DNA from: Actinophytocola sp050699915
GTDB lineage: Bacteria > Actinomycetota > Actinomycetes > Mycobacteriales > Pseudonocardiaceae
NCBI RefSeq assembly: GCF_050699915.1
Contig: NZ_JBOHGA010000001.1
Span: 112,075 to 176,074, forward strand
DNA length: 64,000 nucleotides
Direction: 5' to 3'
Shown: positions 43,805 through 51,817 of the stretch, one piece after another
How positions within the stretch are numbered: the stretch's first letter is position 1
Layout: the number at the start of each line of letters is the position of its first letter
Position numbers and translations under genes: made by a program
The notes under the pieces: model-generated
Told to the model about the DNA's origin: nothing
Seen by the model: the letters and a program-made list of their open reading frames with translations, nothing else
Databases searched by the model: none

Positions 43805-45928
43805 TCAGAAGACCTCGATCTTGCCGGTGGACCGGGGGCTGGCGGGGTCGTTGAAGAAGTACTCGCCCCTCTTCCGGAACGTGTGTGTGTAGGACTCGCC
43901 GGGGGCGAGCCTGACGTCGAAGAGTCCTTCGAAGAACTGGGTAGCCCCGCGGGTACCCGCGTTGCCGGGATGGTTGGTGAAGGTGACGGTGGTGCCGATG
44001 GGAACGCGCAGATGTGTGGGCGCCATGGCGTTGACCGCGGTCGACTCGGTGGCGCCGATCTCGCCGGTGTCCGGGTCGTAGGTGCGGCCGATCACGACGG
44101 TGTTGCCGACTGTGCCGCCCTCGACCGGTTCGCCGGACACGGGTCGACGGATGACCGGCGGTGGTGGTGTCGGAGCCGGTTCGACGGTGCCGCCGATCGT
44201 GAAGGCCCACAGGAAGTCGCCGCGTGGCGCGGAGTTTCCGTAGGGTATGCCGGTGCCGCCTGCGTAGACGGCCATGTACTGCTGTCCGTCCACTTCGTAC
44301 ATGATGGGGCTGCTGCTGATCGCGGCGCCGGTTTGGAACCGCCACAGCTCACGGCCGCTGCGGGCGTCCAGGCCGAGCAGGTTGCCGTCGGGTTGCCCGA
44401 TGAACAGCAGGTCGCTCGCGGTGGTGAGGATGCCGTTGCCGTGCGCCAGCGAGTAGGGCATGTGCTTCTTCCAGCGGACCTTGTTGGTGCACGCGTCGAC
44501 GGCGACGATGCCGCCGGTCTGGTACTCGCCCGGCGGGCGCAGCCCGTTGCTGGCCTCGGTCAGCGAGTGCGCCGCCGCGACGTAGCCGAACCCGGTGTAC
44601 ACGAGTCCGGTGCTGTGGCTGAAGGACTGGTGGCTCCAGTCGGCGCCGCCGCCGTGACCGGGGATCGAGAGGATCGGGATGTCCCAGTGCGGGTCGTACA
44701 GCGATCCCTGCACGTAGTTGGGCACCGCACGGTTGGGGTTGCCCGGAACCGACGTGCCGAGGGGCTGGTCGACCACCGTGGTCTCGGTCCACGGGCCCTG
44801 CCGCGGGAACGGCTGTGTCGGCCAGGTCTTCTGCCTCGGTTCCTGAGGCACGGACACCTCGTCGATGCCCAGCGGTGCGGAGCCGTCGGTGCGGTCGAGG
44901 ATGTAGTACATGCCGCACTTGCTGCCGTAGATCACGATCTTGCGCATGCGGCCGCGGATGCGCACGTCCGCGAGCACGGGCGCCATCGTGTTGTCCATGT
45001 CCCAGATGCCGTGGTGGATGGACTGGAAGTGCCACCGGTACTCGCCGGTCTCCATGTCGATCGCGACGAGCGAGCTGGAGAACAGGTTCTCCCCGGCGCG
45101 TTCCGAACCGTCCTGTGAGGACCGGCTGCCACGGGCGTTGCCGAACGCCCAGTAGACCAGGCCGAGGTCGGGGTCCACCGCGGGGTGGAGCCACGGTGTG
45201 GCGCCGCCGGTCTGCCAGGAGTCGCCTTCCCAGGTGTCGTTGCCGATCTCGCCCGGGCCGGGTGCGCCCCAGAAATGCCAGACGACATCGCCGTTGCTCG
45301 CATCGAGCGCGAGACCCGCGCCGCGGTCGCCGTCGTGGGTGCCGCAGTAGAGCCGGCCGTCGTGATAGGTGACGGCGACCTTCTCCATGTTGCCGTAGCC
45401 GGTGATCTGCCGTTCCCAGGCGACAGCACCGGTCTGCTGGTCCAGCGCGATGATCCAGCTGCCTCTGGCATGGGTGAACACCATGCCCTGGCCGACAGCG
45501 ACCCCACGGCGGGTCAGGGTGCCACGAGCCTGGTGATAGACCCACTTCGTGACGCCGGTCGCGCCGTCGACGGCGTGCACGTTGCCGAGCGCGGACTCGA
45601 TGTAGAGCACGCCGTCGACGGCGACGGCCGTGCTCTGGTTGGTGCCAGTGGTGAGGCCGCCCTCGATCCGGTTCACCCAAGCGGCGCCGAGCTTTCTGAT
45701 GTTGCCCCGGTGGATGCCGCCGAGTGCGGTGTAGTTCTGGTTGCCGAGGTTCCCGCCGACCTTCGGGAAGTCGCGGCCACCCGGCTTTGTCGCCAGAGGG
45801 TGCCCGGTATGCCGGACCGCCGGCTCGGCCGTCGCGGGCAGCGTGGACGTCAGCCCGGTGCCGACCGCGACGCCCACTGCCGCCGCTGCAGCACCCTTCA
45901 TGAGCTCTCTTCGCTGGATCTCCGCCAT
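43805..45928 (-). CDS. Tat-exported PQQ-dependent dehydrogenase with C-terminal cupredoxin-like domain
   Basis: The product is about 707 residues. It opens with a twin-arginine signal (RRELMKGAAAAAVG). The quinoprotein beta-propeller spans about 45-590, with WDMDNTMAPVLADV, repeated GLALDASNGDVVWHF/LDARSGRELWRF-type blades and GNGILTTASDLLFIG. It is a soluble alcohol/quinate dehydrogenase type with no heme-c domain. After a Pro linker, residues 620-707 resemble a cupredoxin fold (VTFTNHPGN, GLFDVRLAPGESYTHTF). The copper Cys/His/Met cluster is replaced by YFFNDPASP, so copper is unlikely. The ATG at 45928 follows GGAGG; an upstream ATG at 45961 lacks a site. Neighbouring quinate/shikimate genes suggest it oxidises a hydroaromatic acid outside the membrane; this is inference. 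Confidence 0.9.
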   Translation of the reverse strand: MAEIQRRELMKGAAAAAVGVAVGTGLTSTLPATAEPAVRHTGHPLATKPGGRDFPKVGGNLGNQNYTALGGIHRGNIRKLGAAWVNRIEGGLTTGTNQSTAVAVDGVLYIESALGNVHAVDGATGVTKWVYHQARGTLTRRGVAVGQGMVFTHARGSWIIALDQQTGAVAWERQITGYGNMEKVAVTYHDGRLYCGTHDGDRGAGLALDASNGDVVWHFWGAPGPGEIGNDTWEGDSWQTGGATPWLHPAVDPDLGLVYWAFGNARGSRSSQDGSERAGENLFSSSLVAIDMETGEYRWHFQSIHHGIWDMDNTMAPVLADVRIRGRMRKIVIYGSKCGMYYILDRTDGSAPLGIDEVSVPQEPRQKTWPTQPFPRQGPWTETTVVDQPLGTSVPGNPNRAVPNYVQGSLYDPHWDIPILSIPGHGGGADWSHQSFSHSTGLVYTGFGYVAAAHSLTEASNGLRPPGEYQTGGIVAVDACTNKVRWKKHMPYSLAHGNGILTTASDLLFIGQPDGNLLGLDARSGRELWRFQTGAAISSSPIMYEVDGQQYMAVYAGGTGIPYGNSAPRGDFLWAFTIGGTVEPAPTPPPPVIRRPVSGEPVEGGTVGNTVVIGRTYDPDTGEIGATESTAVNAMAPTHLRVPIGTTVTFTNHPGNAGTRGATQFFEGLFDVRLAPGESYTHTFRKRGEYFFNDPASPRSTGKIEVF

Positions 45929-45968
45929 GCCGCGCCGCCTCCATGGTTGGAACGCTGTCACGTCAAGA

Positions 45969-45987
45969 AGGTCCGTATAGCGGACCT
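45969..45987. promoter_or_regulatory. Inverted repeat upstream of PQQ dehydrogenase (shared operator motif)
   Basis: AGGTCCG-TATAG-CGGACCT is a perfect seven-base inverted repeat, 41 bases before the dehydrogenase start. Its core GTCCGT-ATAG-CGGACC has the same 6-4-6 layout as two further sites at 46123-46138 and 55079-55094. It is probably the operator for the IclR regulator of this locus. Confidence 0.65.
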
Positions 45988-46122
45988 ATTGAACTATCTG
46001 ACGGTTCAGGGTAGGTGAGCCACTGTGCGTGCCGCAAGGCAAGAAGTGGTCCCTGTTCGGAGAATGCTTGCCTGCGTGAAGCGGTCAGAGGTAGCGTGCC
46101 GGTCTCCACAGTGGTGCGTCTA

Positions 46123-46138
46123 GACCGCGTAGCGGACC
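46123..46138. promoter_or_regulatory. Second copy of the shared operator motif, upstream of ThuA-like gene
   Basis: GACCGC-GTAG-CGGACC, 44 bases before the GTG start of the secreted ThuA-like protein. It repeats the layout of the site at 45971-45986 and together they bracket the divergent promoter region. Confidence 0.6.
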
Positions 46139-46181
46139 TGACTGGTTCGTGTTGTCGAGAACGAGAGAGAGGCCGTGCACT

Positions 46182-47150
46182 GTGAACAGACGAGCATCAA
46201 CATTGATGGCCGCGATCGCGAGCGCGGCAGTCGCCACCGCGGCCACCGTCGTCGCCCTCGGCGTGCCGGCGGGGGCCGATCACGGGAGTAGCACCGGGGC
46301 TCGGGAGCTCGGGGAGCCGGACTACGGCGTGTGCCGTGGTCCCCGGCCGCAGTGTTACCACGAGTGGGGCAACTTCGACTTGTCGCAGGGAATCAGGGTG
46401 CTGATCTACTCCCGGACCGCGGGACCCCGGCACGCGAACCTCGGCCCTGCACTGGCGCCGGGGCTGAACCCGCCGCTCACCGACGCGAACGTGGCACAGA
46501 ACGCCGTTGTCCGGCTAGGTCAGCAGAACGGGTTCGCCGCCGACTGGACCGAAGACGTGACCCAGCTCAGCAGCCCGTCGCGGCTGTTCAACTACAACGC
46601 CGTCATCTTCCTCAGCACGACGCGAGACACCCTCGACGACGCGGCACAGACCTCGCTGCGCCAGTACGTCCGTGGTGGCGGCGGGTTCGTCGGGATCCAC
46701 AACGCGTTCGGTACCGAGTACAACTGGCAGTGGTACGAGGGCCTGCTGGGCAACGCCAACTACTACGACCACGGCCCCTACCAGCCGGGAACGGTGCGGA
46801 CGGTCGACCGCAAGGACGTGTCCACAAAGGATCTGCCGCGCCGGTGGGCGTTCGCCGACGAGTGGTACAACCTGGTGCCGTTCCCCAGCGACGTCCGCAC
46901 GCTCGCCACGGTCGACGAGTCGACGCTGGCTCGAGGGGTCCGCGGCTCGATGGGACATCCCGGGCATGGCGACGACCACCCGGTCGCGTGGTGTCAGTAC
47001 TACGACGGCGGCCGGTCGTGGGTCACCACGCTGGGCCATGACGCTGCGGCATTCGCCGACCCGGCCGTCTCGGACGGTGCCGCGTACTTCCAGAAGCTCA
47101 TCGTCGGGGGGATCCGGTCCGCTGCGGGAGCCGAGCCGTTCTGCCGGTGA
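46182..47150 (+). CDS. Secreted ThuA-like domain protein
   Basis: This 322-residue protein has an N-terminal signal peptide (LMAAIASAAVATAATVVAL, AGA-type cleavage). The body is a trehalose-utilisation-type (ThuA) glutamine-amidotransferase-like fold: VLIYSRTAG, VIFLSTTRDTL, RGGGGFVGIHNAFGTEYNWQW and GHPGHGDDHPVAWCQYYDGG. ThuA-like domains are often extracellular and linked to sugar or polyol oxidation, but no catalytic Cys elbow is visible. The GTG at 46182 follows GAGAGAGG, better than the upstream GTG at 46149. It is divergent from the PQQ dehydrogenase gene and shares the operator motif, so both are probably controlled together. Confidence 0.88.
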   Translation: MNRRASTLMAAIASAAVATAATVVALGVPAGADHGSSTGARELGEPDYGVCRGPRPQCYHEWGNFDLSQGIRVLIYSRTAGPRHANLGPALAPGLNPPLTDANVAQNAVVRLGQQNGFAADWTEDVTQLSSPSRLFNYNAVIFLSTTRDTLDDAAQTSLRQYVRGGGGFVGIHNAFGTEYNWQWYEGLLGNANYYDHGPYQPGTVRTVDRKDVSTKDLPRRWAFADEWYNLVPFPSDVRTLATVDESTLARGVRGSMGHPGHGDDHPVAWCQYYDGGRSWVTTLGHDAAAFADPAVSDGAAYFQKLIVGGIRSAAGAEPFCR

Positions 47151-47157
47151 GCTCCGC

Positions 47158-47901
47158 TCAGAGACCGAGGTAGATCTGCCGGACACGGGGATCGCGGCGG
47201 AGCTCGGCCGAGGTCCCCGTCATGGCAACCTCCCCGTTCTCCATGACCAGGCAGGTCTTCGTCGCCTCGAAGGTGAGCTTCGCGTTCTGCTCGACCAGGA
47301 GCAGACCGTGCCCGGCAGCGCTGAGCCGCTGCAGGACCTCCAGAATGTCCTCGATGAGCTTGGGGGACAGGCCCATGGACGGCTCGTCGAGCAGGATGAG
47401 CCGCGGGTTCGACATCAACGCCCGGCCCACCGCCAGCATCTGCTGCTGGCCGCCGGAGAGCGCCCCGGCGAGACGGTGGCGCATCTCGCCGAGCATGGGA
47501 AACAGCTCGAACACCTCGTCCATGGTCGCCCGGGTCTCGCCCTTCCACGACCGGACGTAAGCGCCGAGCATCAGGTTCTTCTCCACGGACAGACCGGGAA
47601 AGACATGCCTGCCCTCCGGCACGTACCCGATGCCGTGGCGCACGATGTTCCGCGCCCTGACCTTGGTGAGGTCGTGGTCGCCGAACCGGATGGTCTCCGC
47701 TGTGCGCGGCACGAGACCCATCAGAGCCTTCAGGGTCGACGTCTTGCCTGCGCCGTTCGCGCCGATGATGCCGACGCACTGTCCCGCGCCGACGGTGAAG
47801 CTGACGGACCTGACGGCCTGGACACCGCCGTAGTGCACCGACAGGCCGGACACCACGAGTTCCTGGAGGTTTTGGACCGCCTCCGGGGACCGCACGGTCA
47901 T
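47158..47901 (-). CDS. livF: Liv-type ABC importer ATPase (LivF)
   Basis: In this 247-residue ATPase the Walker A is GANGAGKTS, the signature LSGGQQQMLAVGRAL, and the Walker B LILLDEPSMGL. The C-terminal LivF pattern is VEQNAKLTFEATKTCLVMENG. The start overlaps the stop of the permease-ATPase fusion gene by ATGA. It is the last gene of a six-gene leftward operon and works with LivH, LivM-LivG and the binding lipoprotein. Confidence 0.95.
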   Translation of the reverse strand: MTVRSPEAVQNLQELVVSGLSVHYGGVQAVRSVSFTVGAGQCVGIIGANGAGKTSTLKALMGLVPRTAETIRFGDHDLTKVRARNIVRHGIGYVPEGRHVFPGLSVEKNLMLGAYVRSWKGETRATMDEVFELFPMLGEMRHRLAGALSGGQQQMLAVGRALMSNPRLILLDEPSMGLSPKLIEDILEVLQRLSAAGHGLLLVEQNAKLTFEATKTCLVMENGEVAMTGTSAELRRDPRVRQIYLGL

Positions 47902-49706
47902 CGTGCCACCTCCGTCTCCACCTCGGCAGCGATGTCCGCGGTGTTCATCGAGTCGCCCAGGTACGCCTCGATCACGGCGGGGCGCACGGCCACCTCGGCT
48001 GGCGTACCCTCGGCGATCACACTTCCGCTGGCCAGTACGGTCACGCGGTCGCACAGGGACATGACCAGGCCCATGTTGTGCTCGATGAGCACTACCGTCA
48101 CCCCACTGTCGCGAATGGACCGGACGATGTCGCTCAACTGACCGACCTCGTGGCCGTTGAGCCCGGCGGCCGGCTCGTCGAGGAGGAGCAGACTCGGGTT
48201 CGTCGCCATCGCGCGTGCGATCTCGAGTCGCCGCTGGATCCCGTAGGGGAGGGACCGGGGTGCCGCGCCGGCGAAGTCGGTGAGGCCGAACCGGTCCAGC
48301 AGTTCGTCCGCGCGTCGGCGCAACCCACGCTCGGTGCGCCAGACGCCGACCGGCCACAGCACGTATCGCCAGACCGACCACATGGCGGACCGATCCAGGG
48401 CGACCAGGACGTTTTCCCGGACCGTCATCTGGCCGAACAGCCGGAGGTTCTGGAACGTCCTGGCGATGCCGAGCTTGGACAGGTGGTGGGGCCGGCGTCC
48501 GGTCACCACGCGTCCGTCGACCGACGCGGAGCCCGAGGTGACGGTGTAGATGCCGCTGACGATGTTGAAGAGGGTGGTCTTGCCGGAGCCGTTTGGTCCA
48601 ACCACGCCCCGGATCTCGCCCGGTTGTACCGACATCGACACGTCGACGAGTGCCTTCAGCCCGCGGAACTGCTTGCTGATCCTGGTGATCTCCAGGCCCG
48701 CGCCGGGGCTGGGCTCGGCGTCGGCGGGAAGACCGGGCTGGAACGGCCGCAGCACGGCTCGTTTCTCGGCCGATCCCTTGCGCCGGATCACGCGGCGCAG
48801 CCGGGTGGGAATGCCGGCCAGTCCGGTCGGGGCGAACACCACCATGAGCACGACGACCGCACCGAACCCCAGCTGCGCGTAGACGGAGAAGTCGACCAGC
48901 GCCTCGCGCAGCAGGGACAGCGCGATCGCGCCGATGACGCAGCCGACGATGCTCTGTCGGCCGCCGATGATGACCATGGCGAGCAGTAGGAACATGTTGG
49001 CGATGCTGAAGGTCTCGGGCGCGACGTACCGGATGAGGCCGGCATAGAGCACTCCGGCCACGCCACCGTAGAGGCTGGCCAGCACGAAGGCCGTCATCCG
49101 CAGGATCGGCACCGGGGCGCCGACCGCGCCGGCGGCTAGCGAGTCGTCGCGCATCGCCCGCATCCGCCGGCCCAGCCCGGTGTTCGCGAGGAAGCCGGCG
49201 AACCCCAGCGCGAGCCCGAACACGATCAGCTCGAGGTAGTAGTACAGGTACTCGTTGGAGAGGTCGATGCCCAGCAGCGGCGGCGCGGGGATGCCGGAGA
49301 TGCCGTCCGCGCCGCCGGTGAGTGTGCTGTTGGTAACCCAGTTCGTGAAGGCGAGCGCCAGCCCGAGGGTGACGATGCCGAGGTAGTGGGACTGCATGCG
49401 CAGCGCGGGGATGCCGACGAACAGGCCGATCAGCGCGGACGCGATGAGTGCGAGCACGGCCGACGTCCAGAATCCGAGTCCGGCCTTTGTGGTGAGGATG
49501 GCGACGGCGTAGGCGCTGACGCCGAAGAACGCGACCTGGGCCAGGTTGATCTGACCGCTGATGCCCAACGCCAGGCCGAGTCCGATGGCCAGCAGTGCGA
49601 ATACGATGGCGATGTTGAGCACGTGGATGCTGTAGAGATCGAGCTGATAGGGAAGAAACCAGGCGAGCACCGCGATGACCGCGACGCTTCCGACACGCAG
49701 CCTCAT
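47898..49706 (-). CDS. ABC importer LivM permease fused to LivG ATPase
   Basis: The 602-residue protein has residues 1-310 forming a LivM permease with about ten helices (GLGLALGISGQINLAQVAF, LGIVTLGLALAFTNWVT, MFLLLAMVIIGGRQSIVGC). Residues 345-590 are a LivG ATPase (Walker A GPNGSGKTTLF, signature region LPYGIQRRLEIARAM, Walker B LLLLDEPAAGLNG, VVLIEHNMGLVM). The permease and ATPase are separate genes in most Liv systems; fused forms are known in actinobacteria. It imports a carboxylate or amino-acid-like substrate together with the neighbouring subunits. Confidence 0.95.
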   Translation of the reverse strand: MRLRVGSVAVIAVLAWFLPYQLDLYSIHVLNIAIVFALLAIGLGLALGISGQINLAQVAFFGVSAYAVAILTTKAGLGFWTSAVLALIASALIGLFVGIPALRMQSHYLGIVTLGLALAFTNWVTNSTLTGGADGISGIPAPPLLGIDLSNEYLYYYLELIVFGLALGFAGFLANTGLGRRMRAMRDDSLAAGAVGAPVPILRMTAFVLASLYGGVAGVLYAGLIRYVAPETFSIANMFLLLAMVIIGGRQSIVGCVIGAIALSLLREALVDFSVYAQLGFGAVVVLMVVFAPTGLAGIPTRLRRVIRRKGSAEKRAVLRPFQPGLPADAEPSPGAGLEITRISKQFRGLKALVDVSMSVQPGEIRGVVGPNGSGKTTLFNIVSGIYTVTSGSASVDGRVVTGRRPHHLSKLGIARTFQNLRLFGQMTVRENVLVALDRSAMWSVWRYVLWPVGVWRTERGLRRRADELLDRFGLTDFAGAAPRSLPYGIQRRLEIARAMATNPSLLLLDEPAAGLNGHEVGQLSDIVRSIRDSGVTVVLIEHNMGLVMSLCDRVTVLASGSVIAEGTPAEVAVRPAVIEAYLGDSMNTADIAAEVETEVAR

Positions 49707-50572
49707 GCCCGATTCACCGTCCGCTCGCCGAACAGACCGGTGGGCCGGACCATGATGATGACCGTGAATACCAGGAACACTACGAGCTCGGAGTAGGCCT
49801 GGAATCGTCCAGCCGCGTACGAGTCGAGCACGCCGATGGCCAGCCCGCCGACGATCGCGCCGGGGATACTGCCGAAGCCGCCGAGGATCGCGGCGGCGAA
49901 TCCCTTGATGCCAAGGGATCCGCCCAACGTCGGGTTGACGTAGAGCAGCGGCGCGACCAAGGCACCGGCGAGCGCGGCGAGGCCGGCGCCGATGGCGAAG
50001 GCGATGGCGTTGCTGCGTCCGACGTGGATGCCGACCGCGGTGGCCGCCTCGTGGTCCATGGCGACCGCCTGCATGGCCGCTCCGCGTTTCGTGCGTTGCA
50101 GGAACATCACCAGCGCGACGGTCGCAACGGCGGCGATGGCGAGGACCACGAGGCTGTAGGTGCGGACGCGGATGCCGAACAGGTCGAGCGGTGCGGTGTC
50201 GACGGGAGAGGGCACGGCGTGCCCGGTCGCGCCCCAGATGATCGTCGCGAGGGACTCGAGTACGACGCCGAAGCCGATCGTGCCGATCAGCATGAGGTCG
50301 AAGTCCTTGTTCTCCAACGGCCGCAGCACCCGCTCGATGACGAGTCCGACGAAGCCGGTGACCGCCATGGCGACCGGGATGGCGATGAAGAACGGCAGGT
50401 GTGCGGACATATAGAAGGTGGACGCCGCGTAGGCGCCGATCATGACGACCTGTCCGTGGGCGAAGTTGACCAGGCCCATCGTCCGGTAGACGAGCGAGAA
50501 TCCCATGGCAACCAGGGCATAGACGGCGCCGAAGCCGAGCCCGCCGACAAGAGTTTGGAAAAAGACTTCCAT
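49703..50572 (-). CDS. livH: Liv-type ABC importer permease (LivH)
   Basis: This 289-residue permease has the LivH pattern: GAVYALVAMGFSLVYRTMGL, VNFAHGQVVMIGAY, IERVLRPLENKD and GGFGSIPGAIVGGLAIGVL. The ATG at 50572 is preferred to an earlier in-frame codon because the first hydrophobic helix begins right there. It overlaps the LivM-LivG gene by ATGA. Confidence 0.95.
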   Translation of the reverse strand: MEVFFQTLVGGLGFGAVYALVAMGFSLVYRTMGLVNFAHGQVVMIGAYAASTFYMSAHLPFFIAIPVAMAVTGFVGLVIERVLRPLENKDFDLMLIGTIGFGVVLESLATIIWGATGHAVPSPVDTAPLDLFGIRVRTYSLVVLAIAAVATVALVMFLQRTKRGAAMQAVAMDHEAATAVGIHVGRSNAIAFAIGAGLAALAGALVAPLLYVNPTLGGSLGIKGFAAAILGGFGSIPGAIVGGLAIGVLDSYAAGRFQAYSELVVFLVFTVIIMVRPTGLFGERTVNRA

Positions 50573-50588
50573 GGTCGTCCTTACCTCG

Positions 50589-50621
50589 CCGGGGCCGGAC
50601 ACCATCGGTGCCCGGCCCCGG
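50589..50621 (-). other. GC-rich hairpin between binding-protein and permease genes
   Basis: CCGGGGCCGG (50589-50598) pairs with CCGGCCCCGG (50612-50621). It lies in the 55-base gap after the lipoprotein gene and before livH. Such hairpins commonly stabilise or partly terminate transcripts so that binding protein is made in excess of permease. Confidence 0.6.
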
Positions 50622-50627
50622 GAAGGG

Positions 50628-51785
50628 TCAGCTGGCGGACTCGGAGACGAGCTTCCCGGACTTGATGACACCGATCGACGTGGCGTGGATGCCTACGCCG
50701 GTCTTGTCGAACTCGAAGTTCCCGAGCAGGCCCTCATACTTCGTCGCCCGTATCGCGTCGGCCAACTTCTCGCCCGTGGCGACATCGCTGTCCTTCAGCG
50801 CGGTGAAGACGATGTTCGCGCCGTCGTAGGCTTTCGCGCCGTGCAGCTCAGCCTCCTCCTTGTGCGCGGCCTGGTAGGCATCGGCGAACGTGCGGGAGGC
50901 GTCGCTCGTGTCGTTGCTCAGGTAGGGCGAGCTCACGACGGTGCCCTCCGCGTTCGTCGCGCCGGCCGTGGACAGGTACACCGGTGTCCCCATGGGAGCG
51001 GCTCCGGCGATCGTCGCGGTGATGCCGAGCTCGCGGGCTTGCTTGACGATCAGTCCCGCTTCGACCTCCTCGGTGCCGACGAACAGCACGTCCGGTGCCT
51101 TCTGCCGGATCGACGTCAGCGCCGCGCTGAAGTCCTTCTGGTCGGTGGTCACCACCTGGTCGTCGACCGGCTTGACGTCGCGGTCGGCGAGGGCCTTGGT
51201 GAAGGCCTCGCGCTCACCCTTGCCGTAGGACCCGTTGTTGGAGATCAGCGCGATCTTCTTCTTGCCCTCCTGGTCGACGAGATACTTGGCGAGTGTCTCG
51301 TCATAGGTCGTGCTCGTCGGGCCGTTGTAGAACGCGAACGGACTCTTGGTCGCCGCGATGGCGGGCGACTGGCCGGAGGTGATGTTGGGGATCTTGGACT
51401 GCTGCAGGATGGGGATCATGGCGACGGTGACCGCGCTCTCCGCGGTACCGATCATCGCGATGAAGTCCTCACTGGCGAGCTTGCGTGCGAGGTTCGTGCC
51501 GACCGTCGGGTCGCCCTGGTCGTCGAAGAGCTCGAGCTGGATTTCCCGGCCGTTGATCCCGCCCTTGTCGTTCCACTCGTCGGCGGCCAGCTTCGCGCCC
51601 TTCCACTCCCATTGTCCGAGCGAGCTCAGCTGCCCGCTCTGCGCGTCGACCACGGCGATCTTGATCGGGCCGCCTGAGTTCTCCTCCGAGGACGAGGAGC
51701 TACCAGGGGCGCTGCACGCGGTACTCGTCGCGACGGCGATGACGGCCGCGGACGCGAGAACTCGCGCAATTCGTGCACTGGCCAT
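50628..51785 (-). CDS. ABC importer substrate-binding lipoprotein, Liv family
   Basis: This 385-residue protein has a lipoprotein signal with Cys in ATSTACSAPG, then a Ser-rich tether. The mature fold is a type I periplasmic binding protein (IKIAVVDAQSGQLSSLGQWE, DDQGDPTVGTNLARKL, AMIGTAESAVTVAMIP, AKAYDGANIVFTAL). Family members bind branched amino acids, amides or aromatic acids. The surrounding hydroaromatic catabolic genes suggest an aromatic or hydroaromatic acid; this is inference. Confidence 0.94.
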   Translation of the reverse strand: MASARIARVLASAAVIAVATSTACSAPGSSSSSEENSGGPIKIAVVDAQSGQLSSLGQWEWKGAKLAADEWNDKGGINGREIQLELFDDQGDPTVGTNLARKLASEDFIAMIGTAESAVTVAMIPILQQSKIPNITSGQSPAIAATKSPFAFYNGPTSTTYDETLAKYLVDQEGKKKIALISNNGSYGKGEREAFTKALADRDVKPVDDQVVTTDQKDFSAALTSIRQKAPDVLFVGTEEVEAGLIVKQARELGITATIAGAAPMGTPVYLSTAGATNAEGTVVSSPYLSNDTSDASRTFADAYQAAHKEEAELHGAKAYDGANIVFTALKDSDVATGEKLADAIRATKYEGLLGNFEFDKTGVGIHATSIGVIKSGKLVSESAS

Positions 51786-51817
51786 GAAACGTCACCTCAT
51801 TGTGGAATTCTCGGGTA

